A stretch of DNA of 64,000 nt from Perognathus longimembris pacificus (lineage: Eukaryota; Chordata; Mammalia; Rodentia; Heteromyidae): positions 86,457,438 through 86,521,437 of the forward strand of contig NC_063162.1 in NCBI RefSeq assembly GCF_023159225.1, given 5' to 3'. The position numbers and the translations under genes were made by a program. Each line of letters opens with the position of its first letter. The stretch's first letter is position 1. Positions 12,291-24,810 of the stretch are shown here, in pieces. The notes under the pieces were generated by a model. It made no database searches, was not told the origin of the DNA, and saw only the letters and a list, made by a program, of their open reading frames with translations.

Positions 12291-14044
12291 ATTGAATTTA
12301 TCATTGGAAGTTGGCACGATCTGGGCATATTCCTGAGCTGCTCAGATGAACAGATGCTTGACTTATGCTGACTTAGAGATTTGCCTTTCAAAACCAATCT
12401 GTGATCCTGAAGGAATAATTGAACTTATCCGGTCTCAGCTCTTGATTTAATAAACAGAAAGACAGACAAAAAAGAGCTGGCTTAAAGTTTTGATTCTCCA
12501 TCTTTGATCCAAACACTTGATGGATTTTACTAGATAAAAGAAATGACCAATGAAAGAGGGCAATGGGCAATGGCTGGATGAATCATTAAGAATAACGGTT
12601 TCTTACAGACACAATCATCTAGGTCTCAATTTCCACACAGTTGTATAAAGAAGCAGAAACAATTTGCATTCCTAGTATTTCTGTATTAATAATCCATATG
12701 CTCTGGTACACAAACAATAAATATAGAGATGATAGAATTATGATAGACAATTGTGGCACCTTAGATCTCTCTGCAGCTCAGAAAAAAGTGGAGGTTTGGA
12801 AAACATAGTTAATAAGGTTGAAGGGAACATTAGAAAGATCTAAATGGCTTGAGTGTAGGGATTCCTTGTATTTGAAACTTTTGTCCAAATCAACTAGTAA
12901 CATGACAAGTATGTCCTTTCTTTTGTGTGGTGAAACTTGGTCACACAAAAGTGCAATCACAAATATTAGTTTGCTTATAGACAGCAGGCATCAGTTGTGA
13001 TGCCAGAGCCTGGTTTTTCTATAGCACTTTTTTCCCCTGAAAGACTCAATCTCTTTGTAAAAGAAAAGGAGTGAAGAGCAAAGTTTTTTTTTTAAGATCC
13101 ATTGTTTTGTCAGCATATTAATAATTTCTCCAGTGTAAGGATACTATATAATTTGGAGGAGTTGAGTGCTGGTTGAAATTTTCAAACAGTGGGTGAACAA
13201 ATGGAAATACTTTCTTTATTCCCAGGTTCTTTAATTTTGGAGTTTTGTGAAATACAGAGAGGAAGTGAGGCCATCTGTTTCTGATACTCCAGACTTGAAG
13301 TATCAGAGTGTTTTGAAGCAGTCATTTGATGTCTGTATGCCTCCCAAGTATTTTCCATAAGCTCAGAGCATGTTCCTTTATGTATAAGAAGTTTATTTGC
13401 TTGGCATTTGAGGGTCAACTTGACACTCAGAAAAGGAAAAAGGAGTCTAGTTCTAAGTTCTTCTATGTGTTAGTTAAGTTGGCTTATTTTTTTGTTAATA
13501 TACTTGACTGGGAGAAAAATCCAAAGAGAACAAAAATGAATAGAGTTATATTCTGTTCTTCTTTTCTCTTACCTTGTGGTTCATGTTCTCCTCTTACTAC
13601 TTTATTGCCACCACATTATGGCCAAAACATTTCTCTTTTTTATTAGGAAAGAAAAATCACCCCAGTGGGGAGGAGCTGGATGCTGATCACGGTGTAAGGG
13701 TCAGAGGAAGGAGAATGAGGCACTACCCGCTCCCCCCCCCCCCCCCCCCACGCACATACACAACGCACTTGCTTCACACTGGGAGGTGGAACCTAGAAGA
13801 CCATTGCCTCGGGAATCAGGGTGTTAGCTACAAGAAAGAACTCACCCCACTCCACCCCAAAGCCGCTGGGGTCACCTACCTCGCATGGCCCTGCCCTAGA
13901 AAAAGAGTTAAAAAGCTTCAAAAATCCAGTTGCTACTGTACTTCCTAAGCACTTTGGTATTTACCGAAGCAGCTATTTTATATTTAACTTTAAACTTTTT
14001 CATTAAGGCGAAGTTCTAGCGTGGTCTTCATTCTCTACCAACCT
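12291..14044. other. Unassigned non-coding DNA, start of repeat-poor block
   Basis: No SINE or L1 recognised. A C run lies at about 13733-13750. ORFs at 13326-13948 are short and low in information. Confidence 0.45.
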
Positions 14045-14175
14045 TCCGGGCACGGTGCTTAGTGGGGACTGAGCCGCACCCCAGAGGCGGCGCGGGAAGC
14101 GGATTGCGGAGGCCCCTGAGTCCGCCAGTCGGCCCCGAGGTCCCCAGACTTCGTCGCCTCTCTCTTTTGGCCAGA
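14045..14175. promoter_or_regulatory. Small CpG-rich patch
   Basis: Dense CpGs and GC boxes (CCCAGAGGCGGCGCGGGAAG, CAGTCGGCCCCGAGGTC) over 130 bp, inside AT-rich repeat-poor DNA. It could be an orphan promoter or enhancer. No first exon can be defined. Confidence 0.45.
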
Positions 14176-14863
14176 TCGAGGCTACAATCACACTGGGGTC
14201 GCAATGTTCGGATCACATTTTTAAAACTCAAAATTCTAAGCAGGAAACAAAGAAGAGGAAAATCGTAGCTTCTTTTGCTTGGCTTATGTCTTTATTTGGC
14301 CTAATAACTAGCCACGACTTTCTTTTTTCCCCCTAACCCGCACCGCCTCCCTGCGTCCCAAGCCCTTGCGTCCCTTCACCTCAATTGTCTGTGTGTCTCT
14401 GAAAAAGTCCGCAATCTAAATTATTACAACAGCATGTAAGATTAAACCACAGTAAGATGCATCTTCTACATATGCCTATGTTTATCTGTAAAAGTACTCA
14501 GAAAGGATTCAAAAGGTACACCCTAAATTGATCAGGAAGAAGCCGAGCTAAGGGAGAATTTCGGTCTTTTTCTTTTTGTAAGTTTTGATATGTTTTTTTT
14601 TAGAGCAAGAAGAGTGTATGTGTTACTTTTAAAATGATGAAAATTAAAATGCCTCCCACATACAAAGAAAAGAAAACAAGAAAGGGAGGGAAAGCAGAAA
14701 GAAATGAATGAAAAGCTGTGGACATATGCAATGCTTTTCTCAAGAACTTGCCTTACAAAGGTAGTTATCTCTGCTGGCGATAGCATTGGACATTTGTGTA
14801 AATAGCTACTGATATAGAATTCGTTTAATAAATCCAGTTATGGTCAATGAAAATAGATATCTT

Positions 14864-14931
14864 CCCAACGTATGATACTGTAACCTCTCTATACGTCAGT
14901 TTGATAATAAAAATTTGAGAAAAAAAAAAAA
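14864..14931 (+). mobile_element. 68-bp L1 3' tail with perfect TSD
   Basis: Contains only the last bases of the L1 3'UTR (GTAACCTCTCTATACGTCAG, then TTTGATAATAAAAATTTG) and a poly-A. A perfect 15-bp duplication GAAAATAGATATCTT (14849-14863 and 14932-14946) shows it is a complete insertion event. Confidence 0.88.
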
Positions 14932-14946
14932 GAAAATAGATATCTT

Positions 14947-15202
14947 AGCCAATTTAAATAATGTAGTATAAGAAGCCTGAACTAGGAGAAATTTTCCATC
15001 ATTCATCAAGGCTAATTACAAACTTTGTAGTTTACAAAACACAATGTATAATACTTAATTTCTTTGAAATGCTGTATGTAGGTTAAAAAAAGATTTCAAG
15101 GAAATATCTACCTATTTCTGAATACAGACTTTCTCTGATTGGGATAAACTTTGTTTTTTTTTCCATTTTTATAGTTTAAATTTTTTATCATGCATATTTA
15201 TG

Positions 15203-15235
<33 letters not shown>

Positions 15236-17594
15236 CTTTAAAATTGTATGAGCCAATATATGGCATCAGTGAGTCCTTAAAACCAGGAAATCTGATCCCA
15301 GATATACTGAGTTAAATGCCAATTTCACACTTGAATTTGGTCATTCATTTACTTCTAACAGCCCTTCAAATATTTTTATGAATACTCACATTTCGTACAG
15401 GAGAAACTAAACTAAAAGAAGGGAGAAGAAAGACGGCAATATTAAAATATTTCTTTTTCCAGGAATGATTCCCCCCCCCCTCAAAAATATGTATACTACA
15501 CCAGCTCTAGAAGTTAGAGAACTTCATAGATTACCAGACTACTTCCTAGTCACAGTTTTAAGAAGAAGTAGAGTATTTCCCTGAATACAGCAAATAGCAC
15601 TGTGGCTGAGCTGCCCCTCCATCAGGACCCCAGTGCTGGGGAACTACTGCACCAATACTTAATTCATTTCCTTTTCCTTCCAATCTTATTTTACAATCAA
15701 ACTTAAGTTAGTAAAACTGCTCACTTTGGAGGAAATGACTATGACTTCAAGGCTTCATGTGAAGCCCCCTTTGTTCTGTGATATGAAGAGAAAATACAGG
15801 CAATTTTCAATACAATTCACAGTTAGAAAAAAGAAAACTTTCTCATTTTGGAGACAAAAGCACCTACTTTTCTTTCCTCACATACATTTTTAACTTTGCT
15901 TGGTAAGCTGGCATTCACGTTCATTGTATTTTATACAAGACATTTTATATCAATGAGAGTCAAACATTTTGTTACTGCTTTGTTATCTTATAGAAACAAG
16001 CTCCCAGAATAGTGGTCCTTAAATACAGTAACTTAGTAAAGCTTCTCATTTTCATTTCCCAGGCTATTCTTATTCATTAGGGAACTCTAGATACAAAACA
16101 CTTAGGGGAGGGAGCTGTGTCCCTATGTAATATACATGTAAAGGCTCAGGTACCCCCTTCCTAGTGGATTGTGGATTTTAAAAAATACTCCTGAAGAAAG
16201 AAACTTGAAATAAGCAAAACAAATCTTCCACCCACTGAGTTCTTCATTTCCTTTCTTGTGGTTAGTACTTGACCACAAAAGCAAATGAAGTCTTGAAAAT
16301 GTATATGAACAAACACCTTCCAGTTGTGAGCATGGAATTGGTCCATTAGTTCTTATTCTGGGAGATTTAAAAAAAAAAACACACCTTTTTAATTCTAAGA
16401 TCCTTGCATCTATAAAAATAGTGGCCGTAATTGTTGCTTCTGGGGAGCATATCAAATTTTCATGTATTTTCTTATGAAACCAAAAGAGAAAATAGATGAA
16501 AGTAGTAAGCATAAATAAAATAACATGGTACACAGGTTTGTTTGGAAGTTTTCATAGTTAGTAATTTAGTTTATATGTTTAGAATATGGTTCAGTTCTAT
16601 CATTTGAACCTTTATTTATATATGCTAGTTAGTTATTACTGTAAACTAAAGAAAACCAAGAGGCAAACCAGATTTCTTTCCACAAACATCTGCCACCACA
16701 GTGAAATAATTTGGCTTGGAAATTTACTGGATCCATGGTATAAAATAAAGGGTGTGTTGCTATGAGTTTACAATTTAATGATAAACAGGGATATCTGCTT
16801 TGTTACTGGAATCATCATATCAAGATACAAAAGAAGAAAATAGCTTTAGAAGTTGTAAAGATGAATTAATGACATACATACTTATGTACAGGACACAAAC
16901 AGAGCTAATCATGCATTTTGTATATTTGCTTGATGATATTCTTAATTACATGTCCTTTGTGGCTTGTTGGTATTTTCAGGTGCTATTAATAAAAGTCAGT
17001 ATATTCCTAAAAGTGCAAAATAGATTGGAAGCAGATGCTGTTAGTAAAACAATAATTGGGCTAAAAGGCGGGGGGGGGGGTGGGGGAAAGCAATTTGACA
17101 ACAGACTTTAATGCGCTGGTTTTCTGTAGATTATGCATTTTTTGCAAGATTTGGAATGAGAGTAATCAACAAGTTCATATTAAGAACAAATAGAAAGCAT
17201 AGGGTACATATTTTTGAAAAAGCTTTGAGAAAGTATTAATAGTGAGGAAACCACAAACATACATTTCAGAAGATAAGCTAAACATGAGGAAGACTCTCAA
17301 ATCAGCATTTGTGAGATTTCAATCTCAAAATGTAAACTTCAACACATCTTTAAAAGTACAGAAAAAGATAGATGAGTTTTGTGCAAACTTTTAACCTAAA
17401 GGTGTCATTAGCGATGTTTAAAAATAATTGCACAAATGTTTGCAAATGCTTTTAAAATGTGCAATAATATTTATCAATAAGCAGGCAAACTTTGGGCACT
17501 TTGTCTACTTATGTAACTTCAGTTAACTGATCATCTCAAATGGATATTCATGATTCTATTACTTATAAAACACTGCTTTTTAAAAATGCAAACA
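14947..17594. other. AT-rich unassigned DNA
   Basis: SINE-free 2.6 kb with an (AT)n and short C or G runs. The minus-strand ORF at 16123-16533 (136 codons) has no recognisable domain. Confidence 0.45.
15207..15235. repeat. (AT)n microsatellite
   Basis: Pure AT run in otherwise unique AT-rich DNA. Confidence 0.93.
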
Positions 17595-18150
17595 ATGACA
17601 TTGCTCCATTCATAAGGAAATGGAAAGATTGGGAAAAATCATACTAAGTGAGGTGAGCCAGACCCCCAAAAAACATAGACTCTATGTTTTCCCTCATTGG
17701 TAACAATTAGTATATACCTAAGAGGATCACAATATCTCAGTGACTATGTACTTAAGATCATATAAGATGATGCTAAGTGAAAGAACTACAAGATGTGGAA
17801 ACAAGTGGCTTTTTGTTGTTATTTTTAATATACTATGTGAAATTATTTTTTTCTTGCATTTTTCTTCCCTATGGTTTAGCCCCTATTGTCACTATATTTG
17901 GTTTTGGTACCCTGAGTATTGTATATACATTTATCAGAATTAGGGAAGGGAAGGGGGATATCAAAATGGAGAGACAAAGGGTAAAAAGTGAACCAATGCA
18001 ACCACTATACTTACAAGACACTATGCTGTAAACAAACTGTACAACTGTCAAGTGAAGGGGTGACACTGGTCAAAAAGAAATGTACTCATTGCCTAAATTA
18101 TGCAACTATAACCTGTCTGTGCATCACCTTTACAATGACAGAATAAATGC
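17595..18150 (+). mobile_element. L1 3' end
   Basis: Starts at ACATTGCTCCATTCATAAGG and ends at CTATAACCTGTCTGTGCATC. The layout parallels 5675-6640 but is shorter, and the ORF2 remnant is frameshifted. Confidence 0.82.
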
Positions 18151-20279
18151 ATTAATGAATAAACACATGCCTATCATGAAAAAAAAGTGTGAGCAAGTAA
18201 CATTGGGAGTTATGAACAATAGTATTACATGCTACTTTTTGGTAGTTTCAAGATATTTTCTGAATATGCATTTCTTTATAAAAAATGAGGCTTTAATAAT
18301 AAAAGTATAATAAAACTATGGATTTTTACCAAGTGAAATTATAATTGAAAATGAAAGCAATGTAAATCTGAGCTTTGAAAAGTAAGTTCTTAATATAAAG
18401 CCACTTTGAATTTTGTAATAAAGCAAAAGACAATTGTGCTAGTAGTACATGAAATAGGAAACACAAGAGTTACATTTAATTCTTGACTGTGAGACTATAT
18501 ATACCCTTTGAGATTTTTCTTTTCTTTCCTTCTTTTTTTTTCAGTATTTCTCAGGCTACTCCTTCACAACCATATGTTACCTAATAACTAGAAAAGCCTT
18601 GTTCAAAAAGAAAACTGTAAAAAAATGCAAATAATATGATGTGATAGTTTGTATTACATTTTTTATTTGATTCTAAAATTAGTGTTTTATTAATTATTTA
18701 GATGCTTATTAAAACATCACTAACAGTCATAATAGAAAAAATTCCTAAAATTAACAGAAAATTTAATTTTTTATCATGAGGTTGTTAAGTTAACTAGAAT
18801 TAGTTAATGTATACAAAGGTTAATGTATACAAAAGGGATATTTTATTACTCTAACTTAAGAGTTCAATTTCTAACTATTTGACAAATTATCAGCTGGCAT
18901 GTTTCCTGAATAAAGGTGGATATACATGATTTTAATTAGTTCTAATATAATAGACATTTAAGATTGACACTGAATCACTTCTTTGAAGTTAAATCGTATT
19001 TCTAGCTGTAACTTCCTAAACAAGGCATAAAATACTGCTTCAAAGTACTTTCATTTTTAAATTAAATTTTTATTATCTTTACATAGATGTACAAAGAGGT
19101 TACCATTCAACAAACTTTTCTATAAGTATAATGCATCTTGATTGATCGGTGCTTTTACTTTTAAGACTGCAAAATTAAATATGATTTGTCAGATGTGCTT
19201 GACATACTGATATACATCCATAACCCTTAATTAAACAAATTTTTCTACTTTTTATTACCTACCAGCAATATTCTTGAGGAGGAAAAGTTAGTCTATATTG
19301 AAAGTGACATGAAAACTTTTCTCATTGATTTTATCTTTTTTCCAAAAATAGTTTTCTATGGAGCGCCTGCTCCAGTCATTTCTGCACTATAGGAACAGCA
19401 GTTGCAGAATGCAAAGTGTGCCTTCATATATGAAAAGCTAAAGACAGAATTTTAGTGTGCATATAATACTGCACATTAGTTTTTACTATGCATTTTAGTT
19501 TTTAAAAATAAAGCCCCTAAAGCCTGCCAAAAGAAATCATTTCTTTGGTTCACCTCCCCTCCTCCCCCCACCACCTTTTTTATATTCCCAGGACCTCGCT
19601 GAGGGAATTAAACACTCACAAATATGGCTTTGGGGAGGGGCACATACTACCATAATTACTTTTTTGAAGGCTGGATAATACTATCCAACATAAATGAACA
19701 GAAGGTATTAAAACCGACTTCTTGGATTCTGACTCAATCTTTGTTATTTTCCGTTTATTTGCCACCTAACATCTTATTTCAAAAATCCTAAAAATGTAAA
19801 ATCTATATTCGTTTGCACACAAAACAGAAGGGAAGTTTTCCTAAGGAAAAAAAAGAAAAATAAATCACAAGAAGTGAGTATGGCCAACGCATTTTACTGT
19901 AGGGAACAGTTTTAACACCTGCATCACGACAAGCACTTCATGAAATTCAGACGAAAATCTTTCCCTTTATCTGTTTTTAAAATATACTTCAACTCAGCCC
20001 AGCTAGTGGAAAATTACTGAAATGAAATTCATAGTAGAGAAAAAGAAAGAACTCTAAAAGAGAAAATTATTATAAAAACTTTTCCTCCTCAAAGGATTAG
20101 AAGAGTAAAGCTTGTAGATTAAAAGGAAATTAATTTGGGGGGGGGGGAAGGAGAGAGTTAATAGTAATCTACCTATTTCATGGCACATCCCTAAACAAAA
20201 AGATGCAATTAGAAATATGTAATTTTCTCAAGTGCGTACATTGCACCGAATTGTTTCAGAAAATCATTTTGCTCTGCCA
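18151..20279. other. AT-rich unassigned DNA
   Basis: Apart from a short L1 tail at 19055, nothing is recognisable. Many TTAAT/ATTAA core homeobox-like motifs occur, as expected in such AT-rich DNA. Confidence 0.45.
19055..19240 (-). mobile_element. Short L1 3' end
   Basis: Antisense tail: TTTTTATTATCTTTACATAG, then TGTACAAAGAGGTTACCATT. It is diverged, and is the last L1 before the nearly transposon-free block. Confidence 0.65.
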
Positions 20280-20970
20280 AGATCTTAGCGCAGACAGGCC
20301 GGCGCGCTGGCGCGGACAGGCTCCGGGCCCGCCCACAGCCCCAGTGAGGAGGGGCTGAATGCGCTTCTCAGGTTACAAGGCCGATTCCGAATGCCCTCCC
20401 ACTTTTATGCAAAATAACACACCACCACCACCCCCTTTTTTTTTTTTTTTTTACTAATTCAGCCTATGATTAAACGGCGTTCTGCTTGCGGGAAGGTGGA
20501 GCCAGGAAGAGGAAGTGCGGAGAAAAACCCAGCCCACAGTCACTAGTCACGCCTCTCTCCGCCTTTTCCTCTGGCCCGCCCGCCACCGGCCAGGGGAGGG
20601 AGGGAAAGAGGAAGGGGAGGGGAATTGGGCGGAGACAGAACGCCTAGGGCCTCTCATTTACATGCAGCCAATACTATTGGCTTATGCTGGCTGCGAACAA
20701 AGGGAGGGAGGGCGGGGAGTTTGTAAAAGGACGCTTCAGGGATTGGTTTATCCGTACGATGACGCAAAGAAGGCACTGTAAGCAAATGAGAAGGCCGGAA
20801 ACGCTCCTCCTCCTTCCTCTTGTTTCAAGGGGCTGTAAGCCATCCAATAGAAGAAGAGCCCGTGCGCTTTCCCTTGGACATTTAAATGATATTAGAAACC
20901 TAACTTTAAATATTTATGAAGAGGCGGGGAGGTGTGCGCCGTGTCTCCCGAAAGCGCTTCTGATTGGCTG
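20280..20970. promoter_or_regulatory. CpG/CCAAT-rich promoter-like cluster A
   Basis: A GC-rich patch (20285-20350, GGCCGGCGCGCTGGCGCGG) is followed by GC boxes (GGGCGG near 20627, GGGCGGGG near 20710). Five CCAAT boxes in mixed orientation lie at 20668, 20676, 20742, 20844 and 20963. A CRE-like TGACGCAA is at 20760. This density of CCAAT and GC boxes in 700 bp is typical of NF-Y/Sp1 promoters. No transcription start or coding exon could be fixed. Confidence 0.6.
20742..20769 (+). promoter_or_regulatory. CCAAT/CRE-like composite module 1
   Basis: ATTGG (20742-20746), 13-bp spacer containing CCGTACGA, then TGACGCAAAG (20760-20769). It is the first of three such modules in the repeat-poor block. 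Confidence 0.6.
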
Positions 20971-21777
20971 GTTTTCTCACACAAGTGTTACCTTTAGGAA
21001 ACGTGTGAGTGTCCTCCGGGTCAATTAAATGATTATGTTTCCTGCTTTTTCTCCAAAAGAGCCACACCAGATACACCTATCTACTCAGTAATTGATTTCA
21101 TGTGTGGTCCGAGTGGCTTTAGCTTTGCCACTATTTTCACTCTTAACTGTATTTTCATTTCTGTGACTCAAGTTTTATTTTCATCAGTTTTTTTAAGTTG
21201 CAAAGAACTGAGACAGATGGAAACAATTAGAACCTCCTCTCTGCTGCTGTGCATAATCTTATTAGTTTAATGGGTCACAGGGAGCAGGACCTATTTCCTA
21301 CGGATCAAAGTGAAAACAAACACGGTTAATATCCCATTTTGTTTTAGAACCACATCGAATCAGGTTCCTTCTGTTCACCATGGTAATGACAATATTAAGA
21401 GAATGTGGGTTGCCTTGAAGTTTACAGGGAAAACGAAGCCATTTTAAGTTTAAAACTCATTAATATTAACACCAGGTAGCCACTTGTAAGCTCCCTGGTC
21501 TCTTCAGTTTATCACAGTAGCATGGTTATTAAAGGATTTCTGTATTGCTTGTTTTGATTTATTGCCTTGGTGGAAGCAGAAAAATCATGTGTAGCTTGCT
21601 GATAATTATACTGGCTTCTCAGATTTCCTGTATTCCGGCTCAGTGCTCTCCGAGCTCTTGGGACAATTTTCAACTATGATTTCTTAATTTTCTTCTTTTT
21701 CACTAGTGATCATAGATGCTTTTCAGAATTAATTTTAGGCAGTGTCTTGTGTAGCCCACACTTTCCTCAAACTGAAT

Positions 21778-21842
21778 CTACCTGCCTCACTGTCTCCTGA
21801 GTGAGTGCTTATAACAGGCATGTGCCACTATACCCGGTCAGC
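21778..21842 (-). mobile_element. B1-like fragment in the repeat-poor block
   Basis: ACCTGCCTCACTGTCTCCTG, then AACAGGCATGTGCCACTATA, is a B1/Alu-like antisense head of about 65 bp. It is one of very few SINE scraps between 19.25 and 32.5 kb. Confidence 0.6.
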
Positions 21843-23330
21843 TTTTTTAAAAAGTTAAGTGAAAAAGCTACACAATCTATACCCAGAATCAATTGTTGAA
21901 TTTCAGGGAGTTCTTGACCACCTAAGACTAGTTCACACACACTTAAGTATTGGTGTACCCCAGTTAAGAACTCAGACTTTAAGAAAATGTTTTGAGTTCT
22001 GTTTGGCTTTGCTATTTCTAAGCCACACATGCGTGCACACACATACATATTCTAAGCACCTACTGACTTGCACCAGGGCCTCTCAGTGGCAAAGCTCCCC
22101 TTTGGACCTCACATCCCTGTAGTAACTTCTCATTCCAATAAATTAAATGCAGCCAGAGTGTGGTCCATTATCCTCAAGTGTGAGGTGATGGCATCTGTCA
22201 GAGGTGGCTGGCTCAGCACAGGCCCTTAAATATTCCTACAGATAATAAACATCTGTGCAAAGAACATATGTAAATAATACGTTCCTATTCGTTTAGAGCC
22301 CCTTGTAGTACAGGAATGAATAAACGCATTGCAGACTTGATGAATGCCCCCACGCTTCCGTGGAGGAGGTGGGAAGAGGAGCAAGTCTGCGTTTTGGAGG
22401 CCTGATGCAGGGTGTATGGAGGCTTTACCCCACAGCGTGTGCCAGAGCCTTGGCCATTGGCTTCCTTGGGGCCTCTAGGAATGTAAATATCAGGAGTCTG
22501 GACTGGCTGTGGAAAGAGTAAGCAGTGGTTATTAGCAAACCATTTTAATTCTGAAGCTGTAGAGAGGATTTGCTTTCTCTTGGCCTCCCAAGATCTGGGA
22601 TTAAGAGAGAAAAATATGTCCTCATCACCCTTTCCTCCTAGATTGGGAATCTGTTAGCTTGGGTTTGGATTTCACAGCTTTCAGCAGAGTTGGCCAAGCT
22701 ACTCAGAGTCGAAGCAAGTACACCATAGAGTGGCCAGGGAGCAAGGGCTCTCTTCCCAGCAGTGGTCCTTCAGTTCAGAAAACAAATTTAAACTGGTAGT
22801 GTCAATTGCAGGGAAATCTGACATCTGGGACAGATGTGACTACTTTTTCACCTTGATGGAATCCCTTCTTTCAATTTGTCCTTCGAATTTCATTATTTTT
22901 GTGTTTAGTCTGTAACTATGTCTCAATGTCTTTCCACTTAATTTCTAAGATCCTCTGTCTTCTATATCAGTGGTGCTGTTTTATTTGTGTGTGTGTGGGG
23001 AAGGGTTGGGAAAGTAATACAAAGCCATGTCTTGGAATTTAAATTTGCTAGTTCTTACCAAGCATAAAATATTTATACTGCTAAAATAATGTCCATCATA
23101 GATCAAATTTAGAACTATTTTTGTTTTTAAAAGTGGAATTGCAATTGTGTGTTTGTGTGTGTGTGAGTATGTGCTAGAACATTACATCTCCCTTGGACCA
23201 AAGAACAGGTAAGGTAACAAATTCTACCAGGTTTGATCTTTCTAATTATTAGATGTGCTTTTTTGTATCTAATAATGGAACATTTTTGGTGTGGAGGAGG
23301 GACCTGAGGTCCAGCAACACATATTCTTTC

Positions 23331-23462
23331 CCTCCTTTCCTTCCTTCCTTCCTTCCTTCCTTCCTTCCTTCCTTCCTTCCTTCCTTCCTTCCTTCCTTCC
23401 TTCCTTCCTTCCCTCCCTCCCTCCCTCCCTCCCTCCCTCCCTCCCTCCCTCCCTCCCTCCCT
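23331..23462. repeat. (TTCC)n/(CCCT)n polypyrimidine tract
   Basis: About 80 bp of TTCC units pass directly into about 50 bp of CCCT units with no interruption. The opposite strand is pure purine. ORFs read through it are low-complexity artefacts. Confidence 0.95.
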
Positions 23463-23560
23463 CTGGCAGGGTTTCTCTGGGTAGCCCAAGTGGATCCCCT
23501 ACTCCTGATTCTCCAGTCTTAAGCGTGCTGCGTCAAAGAATTATAGGCATTCACTATCAG
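23456..23560 (-). mobile_element. Diverged B1-like fragment
   Basis: GGGTTTCTCTGGGTAGCCC, then ATTATAGGCATTCACTATCA, recalls an antisense B1. It directly follows the (TTCC)n/(CCCT)n tract, which may be its expanded tail. Confidence 0.5.
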
Positions 23561-24119
23561 GCTCTGCTTTCTTCTCGCTCCTTCTCTCTCCCTCCTTTCC
23601 CTTCTTCTCTCCTTCATCCCATCCCCTCCATTCCTTCTCTTCCTTCCCTCTGTTCATTCTACGTTTCTTTTTCTCGACCTACACACTCCTCTGGCCCTTT
23701 ATCTGTGCGGAATGCTATATGCCCCGAACTCCTAGTCAACTTAAGCGTGTGGGGCTTCTGAAGCAGTGGCCTTGTGTGGAGATACCCGACCTTCAGATCT
23801 GTAGAGTGCAGAAGGGAAATGCCATCTGTAGAAGTAAAGAAATCCCGTTATTTGCTCTTCCTAGAAGAATCTCAGCGCGAGACGCATCTTAGGAGCTACA
23901 GTTAGTCCTCTAAGCGTCCCGGACCATAATGATCCCTGTCTCAGGTTTTCGACAAGGTGTTTTGCTTTATTTTACATTTTTACTATTTAGTTATTGATGC
24001 TGGGAGTACGAGCACGTCTGATGAAGACCTGCCTGCCCTTCCAGGCTGACAAGGCCAGCCTTTGGTCTGTGCAGTGACAGCCTTCATCTAGGGAGTTCCA
24101 GTCTCTGTCACCTATCAAT

Positions 24120-24810
24120 TTCAAGGAACTTGCTCAACGCCGGAGCCTTTCCCAGCAGACCCGCTGCAAGGCCTCGAATTGACATTTACTGACACAACGC
24201 CACAGCTCCAAAACCAGGCCCCTCGGGACTGGAGGCAGACCTTTTCTGAGTCCTCGATCTTTTTCTGCACCCCGCCTCCCCCCTACACCCCTGGTACAGC
24301 CTGGCCACTTCCCGGCCGAGCAGCACACGGGGGAGTCTGGCCCCGATCTAAATCAGAGGCTGCAAGACACGCCCAGGTCTAAAGGGGGCCGGTACCGGAA
24401 GTCATTTGACAAATCTCAGGCAGGCCTTTCTAATCTTTACTGTACCATAGAGCTTTGCAAATCTCTAAACACGCTGTAACCTTCTTCAAACAGCACACCA
24501 GACACACTGGAAAATCCAGCTCCCTCGGGGCAGCGTGGACTCTGCATGTACACATGGCTTGTCAGGGCCAGGCCCCACTCCTCCGCACGCCTCCCAGCTT
24601 CTTCCTCGGACCCTAACCCCCTTGGGTGCTGGTATTCCCCGCAAACCCATCAGCCCACTCCGCCCCGGGTGCCTTCCTGTCCGGGAGGCCGGAGGAGGCC
24701 CCAGCAGTCTGGGTCGGCGCGCACAAGAATCTTCCAACGCTCCCTCCCGGAGCCGGGCGGCGGGAAGGAACCCCTCGGGAACGCGGCACGGCCAGTGGAT
24801 GGGCTGAATG
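24120..24810. promoter_or_regulatory. CpG-rich region
   Basis: GC-rich from about 24135 to 24380 and densest at 24640-24800 (GGGTCGGCGCGCACAAG, GAGCCGGGCGGCGGGAAG). Overlapping ORFs of 60-90 aa on both strands are what random GC-rich DNA produces. None resembles a known protein to me. Confidence 0.5.

Larger units (their letters stand above)
20971..24119. other. Repeat-poor unassigned DNA
   Basis: Only two B1-like scraps and the polypyrimidine tract are recognised. No coding exon. Confidence 0.45.

Noticed and set aside
16123..16533. 136-codon ORF on the minus strand
   Set aside because: No signal, domain or codon pattern stands out, and it overlaps other short ORFs in AT-rich DNA.
23127..23761. 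Serine/proline/leucine-rich and glycine/arginine-rich ORFs
   Set aside because: They are translations of the TTCC/CCCT simple repeat.
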